The notes under the pieces were generated by a model. It ran no database searches. It saw only the letters and a list, made by a program, of their open reading frames with translations, and was not told where the DNA came from. This document shows, in pieces, positions 45,205-53,485 of a stretch of DNA of 64,000 nt. How positions within the stretch are numbered: position 1 is the stretch's first letter; each line of letters begins with the position of its first letter. Source of the DNA: an uncultured Paracoccaceae bacterium (GTDB lineage Bacteria > Pseudomonadota > Alphaproteobacteria > Rhodobacterales > Rhodobacteraceae). Location: assembly GCA_943787785.1 (NCBI GenBank), contig CALSNT010000009.1:310001-374000 (forward strand), in the 5' to 3' direction. Position numbers and translations under genes: made by a program.

Positions 45205-46311
45205 TCAGTACCTCGGGTTCATCCAGCGATCGACCAGCTTCATGAAGATGGTGATCGCGATGACAATCAGCACTAGGTAGACCATCGCCAGCAGCGTGCC
45301 ATAGCCGACGTTGGACCGGTCGCGGTATTCACGGAAAATGAAGCTGGTGACCGAATCCGTTGCTCCGCCGGGCCCTCCCGAGGTCACGTTGATGATGATA
45401 TCCGCCAGCTTCAGCTTGAAGATGATACGGATCAGGATTGCGGTGATGCTGACCGGCAGCATCAGGGGGAAGGTAACCTCCCAGAAGCCGCGCCAGGCGG
45501 GGGCGCCGTCGACCTTGGCTGCTTCGTGCAGTTCCTTCGGGATCGCCTGTAGGCCGGCAAGGATCATGATCATCATGAAGGGGATGAACGTCCAGGCGTC
45601 CATCGCCATGATCATGAAGCGGGCGATTTCGGGTGAGCCGAAGAATGACGGACTGTCCCAGCCGAGTTCTCGGGCGAGGCGGGCGAGAGGTCCAAAGCGG
45701 ATCTCCATCATTGACTTGCCGACCATCCAGCTAACGGCGACAGGCGACAGCATCAGCGGCATCAGAAAGGCAACTCGGAAAAATTTACGCGCCCGGATTT
45801 GAGAGTTCAGCAGAAGCGCGAGGCCAAAGGCGATGGCGTATTCCACCAGGATCGCTAGCGTGTAATACACCATATTTTTCAAGGCGTTCCAGTAGAACGG
45901 ATCGTTCCACATCTGGCGGACATTATCGAAGCCGTTAAATTTGCGGCCACCAAGGCTGGCTAGGTTCCAGTCGGAAAATGCGATAGTCAGACCAAACAGC
46001 AGTGGGAAGACAACCATGGCGACGACGAACAGCACGGCGGGCAGAACGAAGAGCACTCGTTTGCCCTGTTCACCACGCAGCACCACCTGCGCCGCGCACA
46101 GGCAGATGCCCCAGAAGACATAGGCGTAAAGGGCAGGGCGCCAGGTTTCGAATTCAAGGTCGATCCATCCGGTGACCGACAGCCAAAGGGTGAAGAATGT
46201 GGCCGCCATGATGGCTGCCGACCCCCGGATCAGCAGCTTGCCCAGCGTGCGACGCTGATCACTTATCTCGTCGAGGGTCACGACGTGGAGGAGATCACCT
46301 TGGGTAGCCAT
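45205..46311 (-). CDS. Carbohydrate ABC transporter permease (MalF-type)
   Basis: A 368-residue permease, longer than the partner permease through an N-terminal region with two to three extra helices. The EAA loop is HEAAKVDGAPAWRGFWEVTFPLMLP near residue 262. It forms the channel with the 44283-45203 permease. It begins 379 bp downstream of the binding-protein gene, and two hairpins in that gap could reduce read-through from it. Confidence 0.92.
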   Translation of the reverse strand: MATQGDLLHVVTLDEISDQRRTLGKLLIRGSAAIMAATFFTLWLSVTGWIDLEFETWRPALYAYVFWGICLCAAQVVLRGEQGKRVLFVLPAVLFVVAMVVFPLLFGLTIAFSDWNLASLGGRKFNGFDNVRQMWNDPFYWNALKNMVYYTLAILVEYAIAFGLALLLNSQIRARKFFRVAFLMPLMLSPVAVSWMVGKSMMEIRFGPLARLARELGWDSPSFFGSPEIARFMIMAMDAWTFIPFMMIMILAGLQAIPKELHEAAKVDGAPAWRGFWEVTFPLMLPVSITAILIRIIFKLKLADIIINVTSGGPGGATDSVTSFIFREYRDRSNVGYGTLLAMVYLVLIVIAITIFMKLVDRWMNPRY

Positions 46312-46563
46312 GAACTGAGGTTACCGTAGGGCAGGCAAGGTGCAAGGGCGGAGTTTGCAGGTCTCGGTGGTTTTGCCGCTTTTGAGCGCCGTCCGGAAAA
46401 CCGGCAACGAAGGTGTTGGGCGGACACACAAATGTTGCGCTCTTCGTGCACGGCAACCGTCGCTGTCTGAACAACGTCCCCTTCAGGCCATTCCCCTGAA
46501 ACCGGTTGAGAAATCCGGGACCATGCTCTAATCCCAAGTAGTTGCGGATCAATCGCGGCTTCG

Positions 46564-46585
46564 ACCGGACTCATGCTCGTCCGGT
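46564..46585 (-). other. Stem-loop in the transporter mRNA
   Basis: Perfect 7-bp inverted repeat ACCGGAC / GTCCGGT with an 8-base loop. It is the second hairpin after the binding-protein gene on the minus strand and may protect or terminate the message. Confidence 0.4.
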
Positions 46586-46643
46586 TTGCGGAAGGCTTCG
46601 ATGATCTATTTTGGACGCCGTAGTCCTCTGACGCAACGAATAT

Positions 46644-46663
46644 GGGGCACCCGCAGGTGCCCC
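46644..46663 (-). terminator. Hairpin directly after the binding-protein gene
   Basis: Perfect 8-bp stem GGGGCACC / GGTGCCCC with a four-base loop, 27 bp after the stop codon at 46691. Only AT-rich bases without a long T-run follow on the minus strand. In ABC operons such hairpins commonly make the binding protein more abundant than the permeases by partial termination and 3'-end protection; that role is inferred here. Confidence 0.6.
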
Positions 46664-46690
46664 TTTCGGTCCGGTAATGTGGCCGAGAGC

Positions 46691-48358
46691 CTACATTCCC
46701 AAACTTGCCTTATAAACAGCGATCTGATCATTCCGGCCGATCTGATCGGTGATCTTGTCCCAGGCCGCCGCTATCGCGTCTGCGCCTTCCTGGACCGACC
46801 CGTACTGACCGGCATAGATCTTGGCCAGTTCATCCTCGGCGACCGAGTAATACTGGAAGATCCCCGGAATGCGCGGTTCAATCGCGGCGTTCGGGTGGTT
46901 GTAGCTGTCCGCATTGCTGCCGAGGTAGTCCTCGACATAAGCGCGATCGTACCCTGCCTCTTCCCACTCTTCGAACTGGAAGTGCGAGTTGCGGTAGGGC
47001 TGGAAGCCTGACGGATAAGCCGACGCCCAGAGCGACAGGTCCTTGCCACCCAGATGGGCCGCAGCGGACCACGCCGCCTTGTGCTTCTTCTCGTCCCCGT
47101 CAACGGTCGCCATGACGTAAACGCCCCAACCGATATAAGCCATGTTGGGCGCTTCGTTGGGCGTGTCTTCCCATTCGCCGGTGTTCGAGTTGTAGACCTG
47201 ATCCGAACCGGGCAGGGTTGAGAAGCCGACGACATCGCCAACGACTGACGTGTCAGAGGTGCGCGCGGACGACCCGACGTCGCCCCACCAAGACAGGCTT
47301 GAACCGGTGCCAGCCAGGAACTGCTGGAACGCGGTCGTGCCCGGATCGGCATTGATCTGGTCGGCGGGGTAGCCGCCGTCTGTCGCGATCAGCTCCATCA
47401 CCTCTTCGATGGCGCGAACGAAGGCCGGGTTGTTGACGCGCGGCTTCATGGTGTCCGGATCGAACAACCAGGCCGGATCGTCCGGGTGCTTGGCGTAAGC
47501 GGTGGCGCGGTCTTCCAGGAAGTAAAAGCCGAAGCCGCCCCAGCCTTTCAGCGGATCGAGATAGCCATGCGCGTCCAGCCCGGTCAGCGGGTCGGTCTTG
47601 CCAGCGAGGAACTTGGAATGCGCGTTGACCTGCGCCCACGTTGTCGGCGGCTCCCAGGCGCCTTCGCCGCCCGAAGCGGCCCAGTCTGCGGCAAACTCCT
47701 CGTTCTCGTAATAGTCCTTGCGATAGCTGAAGGTGTGGCAGTCGCCGTCGATCGAGATCCGATAGGTCTTGCCGCCCCAGGTGCCAACGGGCGCCTTAAG
47801 GTAGTCAACATAGTCGTCCATGTCGATCTGGGCCTTGACCCAGTCCGGCATTTCCGAGGCCATGCCCCGGCCCAGAACGTCACCCTCAAACGGCGCGCCC
47901 ATTTCGATGATGTCGAAATCGACGGTGCCGGTGGCAATCGACTGCTGCAATCGGGCGTTATAGTCGGCCTGCGCCAGGTCGATCCAGTTGATCTTGGCCC
48001 CGGTGTAAGCCTCCCAAGGTTTCAGGAAGCCGCGGAACAGGAAGTTGTGCAGGTTCTGGTTGTTGAGGCCCATGAAGGACAGCTCAACGCCCGCGAATTC
48101 ACCTTCGGCCACCGACTCCTTGGTGGCACCAAGGGTCATCTCACCCACCTTTTGCCAGTCGGCGTCAGTGGGCGAACCGGCGCCCACGCCGGGAATCTTC
48201 AGGATTTCGGCGCGTATGTTGCCGTGGGCGGCGGCATCTGCCGGGCGGGTGCCGATCCCACCTGCGGCTGCAACTGCACCGACACTGGCGGCCCCTTGCA
48301 GCATTTTTCGACGGCTCATGTGATGTTTCATCACGTGGTTGAAAAGTCCGACTTTCAT
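46691..48358 (-). CDS. ABC transporter extracellular solute-binding protein (Tat-type signal)
   Basis: A 555-residue sugar-binding protein. The N-terminus has a twin-arginine signal (SRRKMLQGAASVGAVAAAGG with Arg-Arg near residue 16 and a cleavable ADAAA near 43). The mature part has the two-lobed binding-protein pattern with FLKPWEAYTGAKINWIDLAQADYNARL near residue 113 and a Trp/Tyr-rich ligand region (SLSWWGDVGSSART near 355). At about 510 mature residues it is larger than usual CUT1 binding proteins. GGAGG lies 7 bases before the ATG at 48358, and a promoter lies upstream (48469-48496). The ligand is unknown. Confidence 0.92.
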   Translation of the reverse strand: MKVGLFNHVMKHHMSRRKMLQGAASVGAVAAAGGIGTRPADAAAHGNIRAEILKIPGVGAGSPTDADWQKVGEMTLGATKESVAEGEFAGVELSFMGLNNQNLHNFLFRGFLKPWEAYTGAKINWIDLAQADYNARLQQSIATGTVDFDIIEMGAPFEGDVLGRGMASEMPDWVKAQIDMDDYVDYLKAPVGTWGGKTYRISIDGDCHTFSYRKDYYENEEFAADWAASGGEGAWEPPTTWAQVNAHSKFLAGKTDPLTGLDAHGYLDPLKGWGGFGFYFLEDRATAYAKHPDDPAWLFDPDTMKPRVNNPAFVRAIEEVMELIATDGGYPADQINADPGTTAFQQFLAGTGSSLSWWGDVGSSARTSDTSVVGDVVGFSTLPGSDQVYNSNTGEWEDTPNEAPNMAYIGWGVYVMATVDGDEKKHKAAWSAAAHLGGKDLSLWASAYPSGFQPYRNSHFQFEEWEEAGYDRAYVEDYLGSNADSYNHPNAAIEPRIPGIFQYYSVAEDELAKIYAGQYGSVQEGADAIAAAWDKITDQIGRNDQIAVYKASLGM

Positions 48359-48468
48359 GTGAATCCTCCCATTGGATCGCGGCCCGCTTGTGTCAGCGGC
48401 CAAATGGGGGAGTTTTTTTAAGGAAAGCGCACAGCCCACCCCCCGCCGGGTCAGTGCTCAGACTCGGC

Positions 48469-48496
48469 AGTATGAAGCGCGTTTACCTAAAGTCAA
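48469..48496 (-). promoter_or_regulatory. Sigma-70-like promoter for the binding-protein gene
   Basis: On the minus strand: -35 TTGACT (48491-48496), 16-bp spacer, -10 CATACT (48469-48474), about 110 bp before the ATG at 48358. The leader between them contains an imperfect stem (48381-48388 with 48395-48401). This would let the binding protein be made independently of the two upstream genes. Confidence 0.45.
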
Positions 48497-48523
48497 CAAA
48501 ATCAGACGGGTGGAGTGTGCCAA

Positions 48524-49450
48524 TCAGCCATACCATGGCAGCAGGAAGGCCGGATGGGTCAGCCATGCCCACCAGCTGTGATGCAGGAACTGGGCCACGA
48601 CGATCAGCACCACGAGACCGGACCAGATCGCGGTGATGGTGGCGTTGCGCAAACAGCGCAGAATCAGATTGGGGCGTTTCTTTCGCGCGCTGGCGTCAGA
48701 GTAGATGCGCGCCGACCAAGTGCGCAGCCACCAAAGCGTCGCGAAAATGTAGGCGCCGACAACCAGATTGGCGATTCCGGCGACGTTGGCGACTTGCTCG
48801 GGCGTGAAATCAGCGAAGCCGGGGATGATGCCTTCAACAAAGACGGGAAGACCGCGCGCGGCGAACAGGGGCAGGGCGAAGACAACCGAGGTGGCCGCGA
48901 ACAGGGCGTGCCGCCAGCCGGTCCGGGCGACCACACGGCGTAGCTCTCGCCATTCGAACAGCGCCAGCCAGCGTCCCGTGGCGGCCTGATGGGCCAGTGC
49001 CATCGGCAGGTGGAGCATAACGAACAGGTAAGCGCCGATACCGGTGAAGAACAGGGCGGGGCCTGCCCATGCCTGCTCGTACCCTTTGTTGAACGAATTG
49101 TCCCAGCCGGCCCACCACGCCAGCAGCCACGGCAGCGTGAACAACAACGAAACGAGACCGAGGCTGAGCGCGCCCGACAGACCTACCCGGATATTTGCGG
49201 CCAGCCCGCCGATCAGACGACCCAGCCAGCCGGAGCCACGCTCGCCAAGAATCCAACCCGGAACCGCGCCTGCATCGCCGTTTCGCCTCCGAATGCTGAG
49301 GTGCATGCGTCGGATGATCCAACCGAGGGCGAGGATCGATGTGATGGGTGACAAGCACAGAAGAGTGCCTACGATCAGGTCTCGCAGCGTACCGAACGCC
49401 CGGGTCAGGCGCATGGGCCTTGCGGGGGCCGTTATCTCGATCACTGTCAC
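48524..49450 (-). CDS. Polytopic membrane protein in the sugar ABC locus
   Basis: A 308-residue protein with about six transmembrane segments (near residues 25-45, 92-115, 135-155, 180-205, 222-245 and 275-300). I do not recognise the family; it has an ESX-free, Trp-rich profile (LPWLLAWWAGWDNSFNKGYEQAW, HHSWWAWL by key residues). It starts with GTG overlapping the stop of the secreted phosphatase-like gene, so the two are coupled, and ends 165 bp before the binding-protein gene. It is not a typical ABC permease: no EAA loop is visible. Confidence 0.65.
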   Translation of the reverse strand: MTVIEITAPARPMRLTRAFGTLRDLIVGTLLCLSPITSILALGWIIRRMHLSIRRRNGDAGAVPGWILGERGSGWLGRLIGGLAANIRVGLSGALSLGLVSLLFTLPWLLAWWAGWDNSFNKGYEQAWAGPALFFTGIGAYLFVMLHLPMALAHQAATGRWLALFEWRELRRVVARTGWRHALFAATSVVFALPLFAARGLPVFVEGIIPGFADFTPEQVANVAGIANLVVGAYIFATLWWLRTWSARIYSDASARKKRPNLILRCLRNATITAIWSGLVVLIVVAQFLHHSWWAWLTHPAFLLPWYG

Positions 49451-50595
49451 GCGAAGACCTCGGCCAAGGCGCGGTTTTCGCTGCGGTGTGCCTCAAACCC
49501 CATCAGCGCAGCGATAGTCGGGGCGATGGCGCTTTGGTCGATGGTGCGGTCCAGGACACGGTTCTTTTCGACTCCTGCGCCGAACACCAGCGCCCATGTC
49601 TCATGCGCCGCGCGGGTGTTGAAATGGTGTTGGAACGGCACATCCAGCAGCGGATTCTCATCGCGCCCGCAATCCGGAGTCACCACAAAGACGGTGTTGT
49701 CGCGGTAAAACGGGTCGGCGTCGACCGTCGCCACCAGCTGCGCCAACCCGTCGTCGATGACCGAGATTGCGCGCGTGTAATGGCTGGCGTTCCCCCAGTG
49801 GACATAGTCGGGGTCCTGATAGTTCACCATCATCAGCCGTGGTCGCAGGCTGCCAAGGGCGCGTATCGCCAGTGCCGTCAGCAGACGATCGCCGCGCGGG
49901 TTCTTGAAGCCGTCGTCCCCGTAGTCGCGCCGCCAGTCGTGCCAAAACGCCTGTATCGCGGGTGATTGATCGGGGGCAAATGCCCGGTGGTCGGCGGCGA
50001 GCAAGTCGTCACGCTGTTGAAGGATTTTCGCCTGCGCTTCTTCTCCAAGGTCGCCCTCGGCCAGTTGTTGCGCCACTTTGAATAGCTTGAACCGATGCAG
50101 GCTGAGCATTTCCGAGCGATAGCTGATGCCGTAGTGCGGGTTCATGCCGAAGGTGAAGAACTCCTCTTGCGGGCGATCCTCTCCGTTGACCAGCAACACC
50201 TGGTGCGACGGGATATCGAAGGATTGGCGCAGGTATTCAAACAGCGTCGGTTCGGTCGGTTCCAGCCGGTCGATGGCAAATCCCGATCCGACATCGCGGT
50301 AGGCCAGATAACGCCCGGTCAGCAGGTTCAGCGTGCCCTCGGCATGGCTGGTGTTTACGTCGTCCAACTGCTCGATCCGCATGTCGGGGATCATCACGCC
50401 ACGCCGGGCGAGCCGGTTGACCAGATTTGGAGCATAGGTTCCGGTGGGATCGATAGTTTCAAACCGGCGGACACCACCGCCGTAGCGGACGAGGATGATG
50501 TTCGGGCCGGAGTACTCTGCGGCAAGGGCCGGGTGGGCGCTTGTGCCAACAATCGCCGCCCCAAGACCTGCATTGAACTGTCGGCGAGTGAGCAT
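49447..50595 (-). CDS. Secreted alkaline-phosphatase-superfamily (sulfatase/phosphatase-like) protein
   Basis: A 382-residue protein with a Tat-like signal (LTRRQFNAGLGAAIVG... ending at ALAA near residue 26). The C-terminal half has alkaline-phosphatase-superfamily metal motifs: DPDYVHWG near residue 263, VTPDCGRDENP near 308 and QHHFN near 325, and the N-terminal half has SHAEGTLNLLTGRY near 83, where sulfatases have C/S-x-P-x-R-x-x-LLTGRY. The first metal motif (usually D-G after NIILI) reads RYGGGVRR, so the active site is divergent. It may release sulfate or phosphate from, or bind, the imported sugar ligand. It is first in the minus-strand operon. Confidence 0.72.
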   Translation of the reverse strand: MLTRRQFNAGLGAAIVGTSAHPALAAEYSGPNIILVRYGGGVRRFETIDPTGTYAPNLVNRLARRGVMIPDMRIEQLDDVNTSHAEGTLNLLTGRYLAYRDVGSGFAIDRLEPTEPTLFEYLRQSFDIPSHQVLLVNGEDRPQEEFFTFGMNPHYGISYRSEMLSLHRFKLFKVAQQLAEGDLGEEAQAKILQQRDDLLAADHRAFAPDQSPAIQAFWHDWRRDYGDDGFKNPRGDRLLTALAIRALGSLRPRLMMVNYQDPDYVHWGNASHYTRAISVIDDGLAQLVATVDADPFYRDNTVFVVTPDCGRDENPLLDVPFQHHFNTRAAHETWALVFGAGVEKNRVLDRTIDQSAIAPTIAALMGFEAHRSENRALAEVFA

Positions 50596-50636
50596 CTGAA
50601 GCCTCCGAGGGTATTAGGGCCATCATCATGACTTTA

Positions 50637-50653
50637 TGTAAATCCTTGTTACA
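50637..50653. promoter_or_regulatory. Inverted repeat in the divergent transporter promoter
   Basis: TGTAA-N7-TTACA, a perfect 5-bp inverted repeat in the 169-bp region between the divergent operons. It lies between a possible minus-strand -35 TTGGAA and -10 TAAAGT, a natural repressor site. Two further small inverted repeats, CGGCG/CGCCG (50676-50691) and GCCGTG/CACGGC (50733-50747), lie nearer the ATPase gene. No regulator gene is adjacent. Confidence 0.45.
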
Positions 50654-50764
50654 TTCCAAGTGGCAGGACAATTTCCGGCGAATTCACGCCGAACGTGGAC
50701 AGCCGCTTAACCCGGCGTTACCACTTGGGGATGCCGTGCCGCACGGCGGTTAATCGGGGGACAG

Positions 50765-51841
50765 ATGGCCGAAGTCACAATCCGCAACCTGCGCAAATCC
50801 TATGACGCGACTGAGGTGATCCATGGCGTCGATGTCGATATTCCCGACGGAGACTTCGTGGTGCTGGTTGGCCCCTCAGGCTGCGGCAAGTCCACCTTGT
50901 TGAGGATGATTGCGGGGCTGGAGGCGGTGACCTCCGGCACCATCCGGATCGGTGAGAAGGTAGTGAACAATCTGCCGCCCAGCCAGCGTGACATCGCGAT
51001 GGTGTTTCAGAATTACGCGCTCTACCCACATAAAACCGTCGAAGCGAACATGGCCTTCGCACTCAGAATGCGGGGAATGGCGAAGGCCGAGATAGATGAT
51101 CGCGTCGCGCGCGCGGCCGGTATTCTTGGCTTGACGCCTTACCTTGGCCGGTACCCGCGCGCCTTGTCGGGCGGCCAACGTCAGCGGGTCGCGATGGGTC
51201 GGGCGATCGTGCGCGATCCGCAGGTGTTCCTGTTCGATGAACCGCTCAGCAACCTCGACGCCAAGCTGCGCGTGCAGATGCGCACCGAGATCCGCGAATT
51301 GCACCAGCGCCTGTCCACCACGACCGTCTATGTCACCCACGACCAGATCGAAGCAATGACTATGGCCGACCAGATCGTGGTGATGCGAGATGGGCATATC
51401 GAGCAAATCGGCAGCCCGCTGGAACTCTACGACCGTCCCACGAACCGGTTTGTCGCCAGCTTCATCGGCTCACCCTCGATGAACATGCTGGAGGGCCGGG
51501 TCAGCCGGGATGGCGGAGTGTTCGTTGATGTCGGCCCCGTGCGTCTGCCGGTGCCCGATCACGCCGCGCTGATTGACGGGCGCGCCGTGGTGTTCGGTGT
51601 GCGGCCCGAGCATCTTGAACTCTCGGACGACGGGTTGCCGGTAACCGTTTCGGTCGTCGAGCCCACTGGCTCGGAAACCCATGTGGTCAGCCGGATGGGC
51701 GGCGATGGACCAATCGCCGCCGAGGTAACGGCGGTTTTCCGTGACCGCCACAGTTTCGCAAGCGCGGACGCCATTCATCTGCGTCCTATGCCTGACCATG
51801 CCTATGTTTTTGACGCCAACACCGGCACACGTCTGACCTGA
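50765..51841 (+). CDS. Sugar ABC transporter ATP-binding protein (UgpC/MalK-type)
   Basis: A 358-residue ATPase. Walker [10 protein letters not shown] near residue 38, Q-loop FQNYALYPH near 84, ABC signature [14 protein letters not shown] near 136, Walker [13 protein letters not shown] near 156 and switch-His VTHDQIEA near 190, followed by a C-terminal OB-fold/TOBE region (residues 240-358) that in MalK-like proteins contacts regulators. A GGGGG ribosome-binding site is 4 bases upstream. It powers the importer encoded on the other strand; separation of the ATPase from its permeases is unusual but the shared promoter region keeps them together. Confidence 0.94.
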   Translation: MAEVTIRNLRKSYDATEVIHGVDVDIPDGDFVVLVGPSGCGKSTLLRMIAGLEAVTSGTIRIGEKVVNNLPPSQRDIAMVFQNYALYPHKTVEANMAFALRMRGMAKAEIDDRVARAAGILGLTPYLGRYPRALSGGQRQRVAMGRAIVRDPQVFLFDEPLSNLDAKLRVQMRTEIRELHQRLSTTTVYVTHDQIEAMTMADQIVVMRDGHIEQIGSPLELYDRPTNRFVASFIGSPSMNMLEGRVSRDGGVFVDVGPVRLPVPDHAALIDGRAVVFGVRPEHLELSDDGLPVTVSVVEPTGSETHVVSRMGGDGPIAAEVTAVFRDRHSFASADAIHLRPMPDHAYVFDANTGTRLT

Positions 51842-51852
51842 AGGAGACCACG

Positions 51853-52305
51853 ATGCTGAAAGGGATTGATCCCAGACTGAACGCCGACGTGCTATATGCG
51901 CTGCGCGCCATGGGCCACGGCGATGTGCTGATCCTTGCAGACACAAATTTCCCCAGCGACTCCATCGCGCGTGACACCGTGCTGGGTGAGTTGCTGCGGA
52001 TGGACAACCTGACGGTTGGCGAAGCGGCCGCGGCCGTGCTGTCGGTATTTCCGCTGGACACCTTCGTCGATGACTTCGCCGGACGGATGGAGGTGGTGGA
52101 CGACGCTGCAACCGTCCCGCCACCGCAGGCCGAGGTTCAGGCCGCGATCAACGCCGCCGAAGGGACCGAACGCCCAATGATCGGCATCGAGCGCTTCGCC
52201 TTCTACGACATGGCGCGAGAGGCCTACGCCGTGATCCAGACCGGTGAGCGGCGGTTCTATGGCTGTATCATGCTGCGCAAAGGGGTGGTGCCACCCGATG
52301 CGTGA
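51853..52305 (+). CDS. RbsD/FucU-family sugar mutarotase (FucU-like)
   Basis: A 150-residue protein of the RbsD/FucU family, which interconverts alpha and beta anomers (or pyranose and furanose forms) of ribose or fucose. Seen: LRAMGHGDVLILADTNFP at residues 17-34 with the catalytic His22 and Asp24, and ERFAFYDMAREAYAVIQTGE near residue 115, which is the FucU-like version of the C-terminal site. It lies between the ABC ATPase (11-bp gap) and a ribokinase-like gene (8-bp overlap). The FucU-like motif favours fucose or a similar aldose, the kinase partner favours ribose; both remain open. Confidence 0.88.
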   Translation: MLKGIDPRLNADVLYALRAMGHGDVLILADTNFPSDSIARDTVLGELLRMDNLTVGEAAAAVLSVFPLDTFVDDFAGRMEVVDDAATVPPPQAEVQAAINAAEGTERPMIGIERFAFYDMAREAYAVIQTGERRFYGCIMLRKGVVPPDA

Positions 52306-53221
52306 TGCGGTCGTTATCCTGGGCGTTTTCGTCGCCGACACCACCTATCGCGCCGACCGCGCTCCGGTGATGGGCGAGACCATTCTCGGCAACTCCTTCG
52401 CTTTGGGGCCGGGAGGGAAGGGGTCGAACCAGGCGGTCGCTGCCGCCCGCGCCGGTGCAAAAACGCATTTCGTCAGTAAGCTGGGGCAGGATGCATTCGC
52501 CGACATGGCGATGGCGATCTGGAAGGACGCCGGCGTTGTGCCCGAGGTTTCGCAGCACGCCGACAGCTATACCGGAGCCGCCTATATCTTTGTGGAGGAG
52601 GCGACGGGCAACAATGCGATCATCGTCTGTCCCGGCGTGGCGCGCACAATCTCGGCTATGGATGTCGAAGCGCACGCCGAGCTGATTGGCGGTGCAGCGG
52701 TGTTTATGACCCAACTTGAGCAACCGATGGATGCCGCGATGCGGGGGCTGGAACTGGCCCGCGCCGGCGGGGCGGCAACGATCCTGAATCCGGCCCCGGC
52801 GGCAGAACTGCCTGACGAGATGCTGGCGCTATGCGATTACATTACTCCGAACGAGACCGAGGCCGAGGGCCTGACCGGCGTACCCGTCAAAACGGTGGCC
52901 GACGCGGAACCTGCCGCCAAGGCTCTGCTGTCGCGCGGCGTCGGCGCGGCAATCATCACGCTTGGCGAAAATGGGGTCTGGTTCGATGATGGTACGGTTG
53001 CCGAGCATGTTCCGGCGATGTACGCCGGACCTGTCGTGGAAACCACCGGAGCAGGGGATGCATTCAACGGTGGTTTTGCGGCTGCAATCGCTCGCGGGAT
53101 GGCCCCGCTGGACGCCGTGCGGTTCGGCAATGCGACCGCCGCGATATCCGTTACGCGGCCTGGTACCGCACCGTCGATGCCGCTCCGCTCGGAAGTCGAA
53201 ACCCTGATGGCGAAGGATTAG
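52298..53221 (+). CDS. rbsK: Ribokinase-like PfkB-family sugar kinase
   Basis: A 307-residue kinase. N-terminal GPGGKGSNQAVAAARAGA near residue 37 is the ribokinase signature, ILNPAPAAELPDEML near 165 and TPNETEAEGLTG near 183 are conserved in ribokinases, and the catalytic TTGAGDAFNGGF is near 248. The ATG at 52298 overlaps the mutarotase stop by 8 bp. In the usual order the importer brings in the sugar, the mutarotase supplies the right anomer and the kinase traps it. Substrate ribose is likely by signature but not proven. Confidence 0.9.
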   Translation: MRDAVVILGVFVADTTYRADRAPVMGETILGNSFALGPGGKGSNQAVAAARAGAKTHFVSKLGQDAFADMAMAIWKDAGVVPEVSQHADSYTGAAYIFVEEATGNNAIIVCPGVARTISAMDVEAHAELIGGAAVFMTQLEQPMDAAMRGLELARAGGAATILNPAPAAELPDEMLALCDYITPNETEAEGLTGVPVKTVADAEPAAKALLSRGVGAAIITLGENGVWFDDGTVAEHVPAMYAGPVVETTGAGDAFNGGFAAAIARGMAPLDAVRFGNATAAISVTRPGTAPSMPLRSEVETLMAKD

Positions 53222-53485
53222 TCCAGACGTTACTACCCTGATCGCCCGCGCGCCCGAGGGCCTTCAAATTGGATGAATGGTTGGCCCGAACTTTCGACCC
53301 AAGATCGGGTGATGGATAAATGTCGGCTGTAGGTCGCAAGAGTGGCGGTCTTTCCGAAGCGTAGAAGTGGAACTGCCCTGAACTCGGACCGCATCTTCTT
53401 GGCCCTCAGGGCGGGAAGCTGTCGCGCCAGGTCGTGTCGTGTTGCACGCCTCGCAACGCGTTGAAATAGCGATCCAGCCGCATAG

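Larger units (their letters stand above)
46312..46690. other. 379-bp gap between the binding-protein gene and the permeases
   Basis: No gene is seen on either strand. It contains two perfect stem-loops (46564-46585 and 46644-46663) in the minus-strand transcript between the binding-protein stop and the permease start. The rest shows no structure I can name. Confidence 0.6.

Noticed and set aside
49447-50595. Calling the secreted protein a sulfatase outright
   Set aside because: The first metal-binding motif and the nucleophile segment depart from the sulfatase consensus; only the superfamily can be supported.
53222-53485. Minus-strand 89-codon frame (53233-53502) between the ribokinase and the histidine kinase
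   Set aside because: Arg-rich, no homology pattern, no ribosome-binding site, and it overlaps the histidine kinase 3' end. I see only weak inverted repeats in this 264-bp gap.
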